DNA of 64,000 nucleotides, taken from assembly GCA_965221855.1 (NCBI GenBank), contig CBDCSV010000007.1, positions 372,001-436,000 of the forward strand, written 5' to 3'. Source of the stretch: JAJDXO01 sp965221855. Lineage in GTDB: Bacteria > Pseudomonadota > Alphaproteobacteria > Rhodospirillales > UBA2165. The notes under the pieces are model-generated. The model was not told the DNA's origin, made no database searches, and saw only the letters and a list, made by a program, of their open reading frames with translations. The position numbers and the translations under genes are program-made. Within the stretch, counting starts at the first letter, position 1. Each line of letters starts with the position of its first letter. Of this stretch, positions 1 through 8,265 are shown one piece after another.

Positions 1-259
1 AGGCCGGGCCCTCGGTCCCGTCCATGCCGACCGGCAGGCCGATGACCAGTCCGCCGATGGATTGCCGCTCGAATATCCCGATCAGCTCGGCGGCGTCGCG
101 GGTGAACTTCCGCCGCCGGATGGTGTCCATGGGCGTGGCGACGGTCAGGGAGGGGTCCGAGAGCGCGAGCCCGATGGTCCTGGACCCCACGTCCAGACCC
201 ATCAGGCGGCGGCCCCGCCCGACGGTCCCGGCCAGTTCCCGCACGGTGTCGACGATCAT
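1..259 (-). CDS. ruvX: RuvX/YqgF family pre-16S rRNA nuclease, N-terminal part (runs off window)
   Basis: The gene reads leftward from an ATG at 257-259 and leaves the window, so only the first 86 residues are visible. They contain the family signature MGLDVGSRTIGLALSD (residues 20-35) with the first catalytic Asp at about residue 23, then the LVIGLPVGMDGTEG segment near residues 71-84. YqgF-type RNase H-fold nucleases mature the 5' end of 16S rRNA. A ruvX-gatC neighbourhood is common in alphaproteobacteria; here about 6 kb of other genes lie between them. The short N-terminus before the motif fits this start. Missing part: the C-terminal half. Confidence 0.9.
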   Translation of the reverse strand, partial: MIVDTVRELAGTVGRGRRLMGLDVGSRTIGLALSDPSLTVATPMDTIRRRKFTRDAAELIGIFERQSIGGLVIGLPVGMDGTEGPA

Positions 260-343
260 CGGCGCCTCATACGCCAAGAGCCGGCGCTTGTCGAGGCGGC
301 CCGTGGCCGCGTACCCTCGGGCCGATAGACCGAGAGGGGGGAC

Positions 344-1253
344 GATGGCGTTTCCGGACAAACCGATCCGTTGGATTTTGCCCTTCCCGCCGGGCGGCTC
401 GTCCAACGAGGTGGCCGAGCTCATGAAGCCCGTGATGGAGGAGGCGCTGGGCCGGCCGATCGAGTTCGACATCATCACCGGCGGACGGGGCGGCAGCAAC
501 GGGCCCATCGCCGCCGCCGCCGCCGAGCCCGACGGTTGCACCATGCTGATGGCGACGGTCGGCAACATGGCGCTCCTGCCCTCCATATTGCCGGACTACG
601 AAATCACGCCCCTCGAAGACTTGATTCCGGTCACCAAGGTCGCCGATACGCCCGATCCGCTGGTGGCCCATTCGTCCCTCGGGGTGTCGACCCTGGACGA
701 ACTCATCGCCGCCGCCAGGGACCGTCCCGGGGAGATCACCTACAACCCCATCAACGCCGCCAGCATTCACCGTCTCGAGTTCATTTCGCTGATGAACGCC
801 GCCGGGATCGAGCTCAAGGAAGCCGCCGTGGAGGGCGGCGCCAACGGCGCCATCGCCGCGGTCGAGAACGGAGACCTGGACGTCCTGTTCATGACCGCGC
901 CCCGCACCATCGCGCCCATCGCCGACGGACGGGTCAACGCTCTGGCGGTGGCCTCGCCCCGCCGGGCCGGCGCCTTGCCCCATGTCCCCACCTTCGCCGA
1001 ACTCGGATATCCGGCGCTGGAAATCGGGTCGTGGATGGGCCTGCTGATGCCCGCCGGCTCTCCCGGCGAGGCCGTGTCGGCCATTTTCCATGCGTCGGCC
1101 GCGGCGCTTTCGGATCCCGGCATCATCGGGAAGGCGGCCGAACGCGGCCTGGATATCGACGCCAGCGCCAGCCCGGCGGCCTTCCGGGGATTTGTCGAAG
1201 AGGAGACCGCGCGGCTGGCCGGTCTGGCGTCGAGCGCCGGCCTGACGGGTTGA
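344..1253 (+). CDS. Bug/TctC-family tripartite tricarboxylate transporter substrate-binding protein, no signal peptide visible
   Basis: The 302-residue product begins MAFPDKPIRWILPFPPGGSS, which matches the start of the mature part of Bug proteins (xPxKPIxxIVPFxPGG). The C-terminal LPHVPTFAELGYP motif is also typical. The family binds carboxylates or other small solutes in the periplasm. The ATG at 344 follows a purine-rich gagaggggg. The open frame extends upstream to position 24, but those residues are polar and Arg-rich, not a signal peptide. No TctA/TctB membrane genes are nearby, so it is an orphan. It converges on the Nudix gene with an 11-bp gap. Either the protein is cytoplasmic or the leader has been lost. 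Confidence 0.85.
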
Positions 1254-1264
1254 CGATGCGGCGG

Positions 1265-2050
1265 TCAGGACGCGGGCTCGAAGAACTCGCTGCCGCCGTA
1301 GCCCGCTTCCGCCGGGATGCGAAAGATCCGGCCGCCGTCCGCGCCCTCCATGGTGGGCTCCACGGTAACCAGCTCCTCGCCGGCGGCGTTGGCGAAGGCC
1401 TCATCGACCGTCGAGGCCCGGCCGAGTTTTTCCAGATTGAGCCTGGTGGCGAAGACGATGGAGCGCTTGCCGGCGGCCCGGTCGGCGAGGGCCCGGGCGG
1501 GCGTGATCCAGATCGAATCCACCGATTCCCGGCCGTCATGGCCGCCAAGCTGTTCATCGGGCGCGACGGCCAGGTAGAACATGGTATCGAACCGTTTGGG
1601 CGACACCTTCGGCGTGATCCAATGGGCGAACGGGGTCATGTGGTCGCAGGCGTAGTGGATGCCTTCCGCCGCCTGGATATCGGCCAGGGAAATCTCGTTG
1701 GCGTGGAGTCTGGCCCGATACCGGTCCTGCAGTTGATCGAGGCGCCGGCCGCCCACCAGCGGCCCGCCGGTTTCGTCCCGGGCCAGCAGGATGCCTGCCT
1801 CCTCGAATGTCTCCCGGATGCCGCAGAGACGAAAGGCGGTCTCGTCGGCGGAAAGGCCGTCCGCCGGGCGGGCCCGGGCGAGGACCGCGTCCGCCGGGTC
1901 CAGCTTGCCGCCGGGAAATACCAGGGCGCCCGAAGCGAAGTCGATCTCGCGGTGGCGTTCGACCATGAACACTTCGAGGCCGTTCCCGCCGTCCCGGAGA
2001 AGAAGGACGGTCGCGGACGGATTGGCCGGAACCGGGGATCGATCGGACAT
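1265..2050 (-). CDS. Nudix hydrolase (NUDT19/CoA-pyrophosphatase-like)
   Basis: A 261-residue protein with a Nudix fold. It opens with a strand reading PSATVLLLRDG and a Nudix box whose Gly-rich part (LVFPGGKLDP, residues 44-53) is separated by an insertion from the catalytic helix RETFEEAGILL (about 79-89). That split arrangement is characteristic of the NUDT7/NUDT19-type branch, which hydrolyses CoA or acyl-CoA derivatives; the substrate assignment is inference. The REUXEEXGU core is intact. The start ATG at 2048-2050 leaves a short N-terminus. It is divergent from the pirin gene (126-bp gap) and convergent with the Bug gene. Confidence 0.85.
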   Translation of the reverse strand: MSDRSPVPANPSATVLLLRDGGNGLEVFMVERHREIDFASGALVFPGGKLDPADAVLARARPADGLSADETAFRLCGIRETFEEAGILLARDETGGPLVGGRRLDQLQDRYRARLHANEISLADIQAAEGIHYACDHMTPFAHWITPKVSPKRFDTMFYLAVAPDEQLGGHDGRESVDSIWITPARALADRAAGKRSIVFATRLNLEKLGRASTVDEAFANAAGEELVTVEPTMEGADGGRIFRIPAEAGYGGSEFFEPAS

Positions 2051-2176
2051 GTCCGCCCATCAATAGCCGGTCGAAACGGCGCCATCAAACATTGCCGCAT
2101 CGCCGAGGTGATTGTGGGACCGGATCGCGGTACCTACACTTCGAAAGGGGGAGCAAATCGTTCGGAGACACATGCC

Positions 2177-3061
2177 ATGTCCGGCGCCGTCGAAATCGTC
2201 ATTGAACCCCGGCTCAGGGATTTGGGCGGATTTTCCGTTCGCCGGGTCCTTCCCCACATGACAAAGCGCGCCGTCGGCCCGTTCATATTTTTCGACCATA
2301 TGGGACCGGCCCGTTTTCCGGCCGGCGAAGGCCTCGATGTCGGGCCGCATCCCCATATCTGTCTCGCCACCGTCACCTATCTGTTCGAAGGCGAGATCAT
2401 CCACCGGGACAGCTTGGGCCACGAGCAGGCTGTCCGGCCCGGCGATGTCAACTGGATGACCGCCGGCCGCGGCATCGTGCACTCGGAACGGACCGGCGAC
2501 GAGGAACGGTCCAGGGATACGGCCATGCACGGCATTCAGCTCTGGGCCGGATTGCCGACGGCCCATGAGGAGACGGAACCCGGTTTCTTCCATCACCCGA
2601 GGGACACTCTTCCGGTCATCGGCCGGGACGGTGTGACCATGCGGCTGATCGCCGGGTCGACCTATGGGGCGACGGCGCCCGTCGAGACGTTCTCGGAGAT
2701 GTTCTACGTCGATGCGGAGATGAACGCCGGTGCCTTCTTCGGCCTCACGGACGAGCACGAGCAACGGTGCCTCTATGTGGCCTCCGGGGCGGCAATGGTC
2801 GCCGGTGAGCGGTATGGCGAGGCAACCATGGTCGTGTTCAAGCCGGGCGCCGACGTGGAAATTGGAGCTGACGAAGATTCCCGCATCATGTTGCTCGGCG
2901 GCGCCCCGTTGGACGGCCCCTCGGGCGGAAAGCGCAATATGTGGTGGAATTTCGCCGCCAGCGACAGATCGCGGATCGAGCAAGCCAAGGCCGACTGGAA
3001 AGAGGGCCGCTTTGACCCCGTTCCGGGCGAAACCGAGTCTACCCCGCTGCCCGGCGACTAG
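2177..3061 (+). CDS. Pirin family protein
   Basis: The product is 294 residues, a bicupin. The N-terminal pirin domain carries the metal-binding His pair in GPHPHICLATVTYLFEG (residues ~57-73) and the later IVHSE with His and Glu, i.e. all four usual metal ligands. The C-terminal pirin domain follows, with FGLTDEHEQRCLYVASG. Family roles include quercetin 2,3-dioxygenase activity and protein-protein regulation, so the biological role here is not defined. The ATG at 2177 was chosen because ggag lies 8 nt upstream and the sequence before it has no pirin similarity. It converges on nrdB. Confidence 0.88.
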   Translation: MSGAVEIVIEPRLRDLGGFSVRRVLPHMTKRAVGPFIFFDHMGPARFPAGEGLDVGPHPHICLATVTYLFEGEIIHRDSLGHEQAVRPGDVNWMTAGRGIVHSERTGDEERSRDTAMHGIQLWAGLPTAHEETEPGFFHHPRDTLPVIGRDGVTMRLIAGSTYGATAPVETFSEMFYVDAEMNAGAFFGLTDEHEQRCLYVASGAAMVAGERYGEATMVVFKPGADVEIGADEDSRIMLLGGAPLDGPSGGKRNMWWNFAASDRSRIEQAKADWKEGRFDPVPGETESTPLPGD

Positions 3062-3100
3062 CCCGACAGGGGTGCGGACCGCGGCAACCTGAAATCCTGT

Positions 3101-4060
3101 CTAGGCGAACGCTTCTTCCCAGGTGCCTTGGGTGGCCGCCTTGGAATATTCGGTCGCCCGGTTCTCGAAGAAGTTGGTGTGCTCGACGGCGTTGAGCATG
3201 CCGTCCAGCCAGGGCAGGGGATGACGCCGCTCGCGATAGATCTCTTCCAGTCCCAACTGGGTGAGCCGCCGGTTTGCGATGTAGCGGATGTAGGCCTTGA
3301 TGTCGCCGGCCGCGAGTCCCTCCACTGGGCCCAGTTCGAAGGCGAGATCGACGAAGGCGTCTTCGTGGGTGACGATGGTCTCGCACGCCTTGTAGAGATC
3401 GCCCCGGAATTCCTCGGTCCAGATGCCCGGATTTTCCGAGATGAAGGTCCGGAACAGCTTGATGATCGAGGCGCAGTGGAGGCTTTCGTCGCGCACGGAC
3501 CATGTGACGATCTGTCCCATCCCCTTCATTTTGTTGAGCCGCGGGAAATTCAGCAGAATGGCGAAGCTGGCGAATAGCTGCAGGCCCTCGGTGAAACCGC
3601 CGAACACGGCCAAGGTCCTGGCGATGTCTTCCGGCGTATCGACGCCGAATTCCTGCATGTAGTCGTACTTGTCCTTCATCTCCTTGTATTGGAGGAACGC
3701 GGAGTACTCGGTCTCCGGCATGCCGATGGTGTCGAGCAGATGCGCGTAGGCGGCGATATGCACCGTCTCCATGTTGGAGAACGCCGACAGCATCATCTGC
3801 ACCTCGGTGGGTTTGAACACCTGCGAATAATGCTTCATGTAGCAGTTGTTGACCTCGATATCCGACTGGGTGAAGAAGCGGAAAATCTGGGTCATCAGGT
3901 GACGTTCGGACTCGTCGAGTTTGTGGTGCCAGTCCTTCACGTCATCGGCCAGCGGCACCTCCTCGGGCAGCCAGTGCACCTGCTGCTGCTTCAGCCAGGC
4001 GTCGTAGCACCACGGATATGAGAACGGTTTGTAGACCGGTTTGGCGTCCAATAGGGACAT
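3101..4060 (-). CDS. nrdB: Class Ia ribonucleoside-diphosphate reductase subunit beta (NrdB)
   Basis: The 319-residue beta subunit houses the di-iron tyrosyl radical cofactor that starts ribonucleotide reduction. Metal and radical residues are visible: Glu69 (SDIEVNN), Glu98-x2-His101-x3-Tyr105 (METVHIAAY, matching E. coli E115/H118/Y122), Glu158 (FTEGL) and Glu192-x2-His195 (ESLHC). The radical tyrosine is retained, so this is an ordinary class Ia protein and not the Tyr-less Ic type. The start at 4060 (MSLLDAKPVYKP) is preceded by ggagccgc; the in-frame extension to 4180 only overlaps the end of nrdA. It lies 34 bp downstream of nrdA in one operon under the cobalamin riboswitch. Confidence 0.96.
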   Translation of the reverse strand: MSLLDAKPVYKPFSYPWCYDAWLKQQQVHWLPEEVPLADDVKDWHHKLDESERHLMTQIFRFFTQSDIEVNNCYMKHYSQVFKPTEVQMMLSAFSNMETVHIAAYAHLLDTIGMPETEYSAFLQYKEMKDKYDYMQEFGVDTPEDIARTLAVFGGFTEGLQLFASFAILLNFPRLNKMKGMGQIVTWSVRDESLHCASIIKLFRTFISENPGIWTEEFRGDLYKACETIVTHEDAFVDLAFELGPVEGLAAGDIKAYIRYIANRRLTQLGLEEIYRERRHPLPWLDGMLNAVEHTNFFENRATEYSKAATQGTWEEAFA

Positions 4061-4094
4061 GACGCGGCTCCTCCTCGGGTAGGTCCGCCTGCTC

Positions 4095-5996
4095 TTACTG
4101 GCAGGCCAGGCATTCTTCGTAATCGGCGCTCTCGGCGAATTCGGCGGCCGGGGCTTCATCCGGCGTTTCGGCCGCCGCACCCCGTTCCGTGACCACTTCC
4201 GCCCGCTGGATGGATTTGGAACGGCAGTAGTAGAGGCTCTTCATTCCCTTCTTCCACGCCTGGAAGTGAATCTGATGGAGGTCCCGCTTGTGGACATCGG
4301 CGGGGAGGAACAAATTCACCGATTGCGACTGGTCGATGCGCGGCGTGCGGTCGGCCGCAAGCTCCACCACCCAGCGCTGATCGAGCTCGAAGGCGGTCTT
4401 GAACACGTCCTTTTCGTCCCGGGTCAGGAACGCCAGATGCTGCACGCTGCCTTCGTTGACGGTGATGGAGCTCCAGGTTTCCTCATTGTCCCGGCCCTTC
4501 GCCGCCAGCAGTTTCCCGAGGTGCCGGTTGCGGACGTTGAACGAGCCCGACAGGGTCTTGTGCATATAGCTGTTGCCGCTGATGGGCTCGATGCCGGGAG
4601 AGGCGCCGCCGCAGATGATCGAGATGGACGCGGTCGGCGCGATGGCCGTCTTGTTGGAGAACCGCTCCCGGATGCCGTAATCCTCGGCGTCGGGGCAGGC
4701 CCCCCTTTCCTTGGCCAAGGTTTTCGAGGCGGCGTCGACGTGCGCCTGAACATGAGCGAATATCCTGTTGTTCCAGGCCTTGGCCATGGCGCTCTCGAAG
4801 GGAATCATCTTGGCCTGGAAGAACGAGTGCAGCCCCATGGCGCCGAGTCCGACGGAACGCTCGCGCATCGCGGAATAGGCGGCCCGCGCCATGGAATCGG
4901 GCGCGTTGTCGATGAAATCCTGGAGCACGTTGTCGAGGAAGCGCATGACGTCCTCGATGAAGCGGGGATCATCCTTCCACTCGTCATAGGTCTCGATGTT
5001 GAGAGAGGACAGGCAGCAGACCGCGGTCCGCTCTTCGCCCAGATGGTCGACGCCCGTGGGCAGGGTGATCTCCGAGCAGAGATTGGAGGTCTTCACCGTC
5101 AGTCCGGCGAGCTTGTGATGCTCGGGCACCATGGAATTCACCCGGTCGGAAAAGATGATGTAGGGCTCGCCGACCTCGATTCGCGCGGTCAGCAGGCGAA
5201 TCCAGAGCGACCGCGCCGACACCGTGCGAATCGGCGTTCCATCCAAGGGACTGATCAGCGCCCAGTCCTCGTCGGCCTCGACGGCGCGCATGAAGGCGTC
5301 GGAGACCAGGACGCCGTGATGCAGATTGGGGGCCTTGCGGTTGGGATCGCCGCCGGTGGGGCGGCGGATTTCCATGAATTCCTCGATTTCGGGGTGGTCG
5401 ATGGGGAGGTACACCGCCGCGGAGCCGCGCCGCAGCGAGCCCTGGGATATGGCGAGGGTGAGGGAATCCATCACCCGGATGAACGGGATGACGCCCGAGG
5501 TCTTGCCGGCATTGCCGACACGTTCCCCGATGGAACGCAGATTTCCCCAATAGCTGCCGATCCCGCCGCCGTTGGAGGCGAGCCAGACGTTCTCGGTCCA
5601 CAGCCCGACGATGCCGTCCAGCGAATCGGAGGCTTCGTTCAGGAAGCACGAAATGGGCAGTCCGCGGTCCGCGCCGCCATTGGAGAGGACCGGGGTCGCC
5701 GCCATGAACCAGAGCTTGGAGAGGTAGTCGTAAATCCGCTGGGCGTGCCCGTCGTCATCGCCGTAGGTGCTGGCGACCCGCGCAAACAGATCCTGGTAGT
5801 CTTCTCCCGGAAGCAGGTACCGGTCGGTCAATACGGCCTTGCCGAAATCGGTCAGGTTGGCGTCCCGGCTCTTGTCGATCCGAACCTTGGGTCCTCTCGC
5901 GGTCTGGATGGAATCCAGCATGACCGCGGCCATTTCCTCTCCGGTCTTGGGCAGTTCCAGCGGCAATTCGCTGCTTGATTCCGTATTATCCAGCAC
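4095..5996 (-). CDS. nrdA: Class Ia ribonucleoside-diphosphate reductase subunit alpha (NrdA)
   Basis: The 633-residue catalytic subunit reduces ribonucleoside diphosphates. Active-site residues are present: Cys117 (LPISCFLN), the Asn305-Leu-Cys307-Ser-Glu309 thiyl-radical motif (SNLCSE) and Cys328 (VCCLSSLN). The C-terminal thioredoxin-contact pair is CLACQ at the very end. The N-terminus is short and shows no obvious ATP-cone domain, so allosteric activity control by an N-terminal cone is probably absent. The start is GTG at 5996, supported by a perfect GGAGG five bases upstream. It is transcribed leftward with nrdB. The leader contains a B12 riboswitch and a putative NrdR site. Confidence 0.96.
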   Translation of the reverse strand: MLDNTESSSELPLELPKTGEEMAAVMLDSIQTARGPKVRIDKSRDANLTDFGKAVLTDRYLLPGEDYQDLFARVASTYGDDDGHAQRIYDYLSKLWFMAATPVLSNGGADRGLPISCFLNEASDSLDGIVGLWTENVWLASNGGGIGSYWGNLRSIGERVGNAGKTSGVIPFIRVMDSLTLAISQGSLRRGSAAVYLPIDHPEIEEFMEIRRPTGGDPNRKAPNLHHGVLVSDAFMRAVEADEDWALISPLDGTPIRTVSARSLWIRLLTARIEVGEPYIIFSDRVNSMVPEHHKLAGLTVKTSNLCSEITLPTGVDHLGEERTAVCCLSSLNIETYDEWKDDPRFIEDVMRFLDNVLQDFIDNAPDSMARAAYSAMRERSVGLGAMGLHSFFQAKMIPFESAMAKAWNNRIFAHVQAHVDAASKTLAKERGACPDAEDYGIRERFSNKTAIAPTASISIICGGASPGIEPISGNSYMHKTLSGSFNVRNRHLGKLLAAKGRDNEETWSSITVNEGSVQHLAFLTRDEKDVFKTAFELDQRWVVELAADRTPRIDQSQSVNLFLPADVHKRDLHQIHFQAWKKGMKSLYYCRSKSIQRAEVVTERGAAAETPDEAPAAEFAESADYEECLACQ

Positions 5997-6059
5997 GTCG
6001 GCCTCCGTAATTCATCTAAGCCCCCTCATCCCGCCCGGTGCACCCCGCCCGGCCTGGAA

Positions 6060-6262
6060 CGCCGTCAGCCGAGGGTCAGGGCTCCTGGCTCACGGACGCG
6101 CCGTCCGTTCCTGCCTTCCCGGGTCCCCAGCGGCCCGGTGGAGCCGACGGAACGGACCATCCGTCTACAGTTGCGGGGGCAGCGCCGGACTTGGTTGGGC
6201 TGGAATCAGCCTGGGAAAACGACCCGCACCGGCTTCCCTCTCAATCCCCAAGGGGAACCATC
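6060..6262 (-). ncRNA. Cobalamin (B12) riboswitch upstream of nrdAB
   Basis: On the minus strand the leader carries the conserved cobalamin-aptamer blocks in order: the GGTTCCCC...GAGAGGGAAGCCGGTG segment (about 6262-6225), the invariant GCGCTGCCCCCGCAACTGTA core at 6185-6166, and the B12 box AGCCAGGAGCCCTGACC at about 6091-6075. About 80 nt of GC-rich expression platform follow before the GGAGG of nrdA. In other bacteria (for example Streptomyces nrdAB) such switches turn off a B12-independent reductase when B12 is available; the same role is inferred here. Exact edges are approximate. Confidence 0.93.
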
Positions 6263-6264
6263 AA

Positions 6265-6280
6265 CTACTAGATATAGTAT
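6265..6280 (-). promoter_or_regulatory. Putative NrdR box overlapping the -10 of nrdAB
   Basis: The minus-strand sequence ATACTATATCTAGTAG matches the NrdR consensus acaCwATATaTwGtgt at 12 of 16 positions, including most of the CTATAT-TAG core. A weaker match (TAACTAAGTATTGACG, 8 of 16) lies 31 bp upstream at 6296-6311, the three-turn spacing reported for some paired NrdR boxes. NrdR is the usual ATP/dATP-sensing repressor of nrd operons; its gene is not in this window. Confidence 0.6.
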
Positions 6281-6301
6281 GAGGACCAATTTTGGCGTCA
6301 A
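6274..6301 (-). promoter_or_regulatory. Predicted sigma-70 type promoter of the nrdAB transcript
   Basis: Minus-strand TTGACG (6301-6296) and TACTAT (6279-6274) are separated by 16 bp. Transcription would start just upstream of the cobalamin aptamer, as expected for a riboswitch leader. The -10 lies inside the putative NrdR box. Confidence 0.6.
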
Positions 6302-6497
6302 TACTTAGTTATCCCGGAATCGTCATTTTGGCCAAAAAAAGGGCCGGTTCCGCCAAAGTGTGACCTTCCTGCCATAGGATGCGCGGCGGCAATCGGCGGG
6401 GCCAGCGATCCCGAGGTGGCCCGCACGCCCGATCCGGACGCCTTGTCGTCCCTCGGGCCCGGTGATAGTTTCCGCGCCGTTCCGAAGGGAGAATTCC

Positions 6498-6785
6498 ATG
6501 GCGCTCGACGAGGCCACCGTCCGCAACATTGCCCGGCTCGCGCGGCTCAAGATCGCCGATGACGACGTTCCCGGCCTGGCGGCCGAACTCGGCAATATCC
6601 TGGGCTGGATCGAGCAGCTCGGCGAAGTGCCCACCGATGACGTTCCGCCCATGGCCTCGCCGACCGAAAAGGACCTGCCGAGGCGCGAGGACACGGTCAT
6701 CGACGGCGGTCTCGCCGGTGACCTGATGACCAACGCGCCGGACCCGGCGGGCAACTTCTTCACCGTGCCCAAGGTGGTGGAATGA
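6498..6785 (+). CDS. gatC: Asp-tRNA(Asn)/Glu-tRNA(Gln) amidotransferase subunit GatC
   Basis: A 95-residue GatC, full length for the family, beginning MALDEATVRNIARLARLKI. GatC wraps around and stabilises GatA in the GatCAB complex, which amidates misacylated Glu-tRNA(Gln) and Asp-tRNA(Asn). The ATG at 6498 has gaaggga just upstream; the open frame extends to 6462 but lacks GatC similarity. Its stop overlaps the gatA start as ATGA, indicating translational coupling. Confidence 0.95.
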   Translation: MALDEATVRNIARLARLKIADDDVPGLAAELGNILGWIEQLGEVPTDDVPPMASPTEKDLPRREDTVIDGGLAGDLMTNAPDPAGNFFTVPKVVE

Positions 6786-8263
6786 GCGGCCGGCTGACAT
6801 TGCTCGACATCGCCGGGGCCCGCGATCTGTTGGATGCCGGGGAGACATCCTCCCTTGAACTGACCGAGGCCTATTTGACGGCGATGGAGACCGGCCGGGA
6901 CCTCAACGCCTTCATTACCGAAACGCCCGAGGCGGCGCTGGAGCGCGCCCGGGCCTCGGATGAGCGCCGGGCGCGCGGCGAAACGCTGGGTCCGCTGGAC
7001 GGCATCCCCATCGCCATCAAGGATTTGTTCTGCACCGAGGGCGTCCCGACGACGGCGGCCTCGCATATTCTGGACGGGTTCGTGCCGACATACGAATCGA
7101 CGGTCACCTCCAAGCTGTGGAGCGCCGGCGCGGTGATGCTCGGCAAGACCAATCTGGACGAGTTCGCGATGGGGTCCGCCAACGTCACCTCGTATTACGG
7201 GCCGGTCAAGAACCCGTGGACGCTCGACGACGGCAAGGACCGGGTGCCGGGCGGGTCTTCGGGCGGATCGGCCGCCGCCGTCGCCGCGCACATGGCCGCC
7301 GCCGCCATCGGGACCGATACGGGCGGTTCCATCCGACAGCCCGGCTCGTTCTGCGGCATCGTGGGCGCCAAGCCGACCTATGGGCGATGCTCCCGCTGGG
7401 GCATCGTCGCATTCGCCTCCAGCCTGGATCAGGCGGGACCGATGACGCGAACCGTCCGCGATTCGGCGATCATGCTGGGCGCCATGGCCGGGCACGATCC
7501 CAAGGATTCGACCAGTGCCGATCTCGCCGTTCCCGATTTCGAAGCGGCGCTGACCGGTGAGGTGAAGGGGCTGAAAGTCGGCATCCCGAAAGAATACCGG
7601 GTCGACGGAATGGACGCGGAAATCGAACGACTATGGAGCCAGGGCGCCGAGTGGCTGAAGACCGCCGGCGCCGAGGTGGTCGACATCTCCCTGCCTCATA
7701 CCGAGTACGCGCTTCCGGCCTATTATATCGTTGCGCCGGCGGAGGCGTCCTCGAACCTCGCCCGCTATGACGGGGTCCGATACGGGCTCCGGGTCGAGGC
7801 GGATGACCTCATAGATATGTACGAGGAAACCCGGGGGCGGGGCTTCGGCGCCGAGGTGCGGCGCCGGGTGCTGATCGGCACCTATGTCCTCAGCGCCGGC
7901 TACTACGATGCCTATTACATCAAGGCTCAGAAAATCCGCACGCTGATCCGCCGGGATTTCTCGAGCGCCTTCGAGGATGTCGACCTGATTTTGGCCCCGA
8001 CCGCGCCGTTCGCCGCCTTCGCCATCGGCGAGAGGATGGACGATCCGGTGCAGATGTACCTCAACGACGTGTTCGCCGTGCCGGCGAGCCTCGCCGGCCT
8101 GCCGGCCATGTCGGTCCCCGCCGGGCTGTCGGCCGAAGGGCTGCCGCTGGGGCTGCAACTGATTGCCAAGGCGTTCGACGAGGAGACCATGTTCCGGGCG
8201 GCGGGCGTCATGGAAGAGGCCGCCGGGTTCGATGCCGCGCCGGCGCTCCGGGTGGGGGGCTGA
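6782..8263 (+). CDS. gatA: Asp-tRNA(Asn)/Glu-tRNA(Gln) amidotransferase subunit GatA
   Basis: The 493-residue amidase-signature subunit releases ammonia from glutamine for GatB. The Ser-cisSer-Lys triad is visible: Lys80 (PIAIKDLF), Ser159 within PGGSSGGSAAA and Ser183 in GTDTGGSIRQP. Length and the GIVGAKPTYGRCSRWG segment are typical of GatA rather than other amidases. Its start overlaps gatC by 4 bp, and gatB follows after 2 bp. Confidence 0.96.
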   Translation: MSGRLTLLDIAGARDLLDAGETSSLELTEAYLTAMETGRDLNAFITETPEAALERARASDERRARGETLGPLDGIPIAIKDLFCTEGVPTTAASHILDGFVPTYESTVTSKLWSAGAVMLGKTNLDEFAMGSANVTSYYGPVKNPWTLDDGKDRVPGGSSGGSAAAVAAHMAAAAIGTDTGGSIRQPGSFCGIVGAKPTYGRCSRWGIVAFASSLDQAGPMTRTVRDSAIMLGAMAGHDPKDSTSADLAVPDFEAALTGEVKGLKVGIPKEYRVDGMDAEIERLWSQGAEWLKTAGAEVVDISLPHTEYALPAYYIVAPAEASSNLARYDGVRYGLRVEADDLIDMYEETRGRGFGAEVRRRVLIGTYVLSAGYYDAYYIKAQKIRTLIRRDFSSAFEDVDLILAPTAPFAAFAIGERMDDPVQMYLNDVFAVPASLAGLPAMSVPAGLSAEGLPLGLQLIAKAFDEETMFRAAGVMEEAAGFDAAPALRVGG

Positions 8264-8265
8264 CC

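Noticed and set aside
371..2176. Open plus-strand frame running through the Bug and Nudix genes into the pirin gene
   Set aside because: It is Arg-rich out-of-frame translation of the Bug gene, then antisense to the Nudix gene. Pirin similarity starts only at 2177.
4266..5978. 570-codon plus-strand frame
   Set aside because: Antisense shadow of nrdA, with no family motifs.
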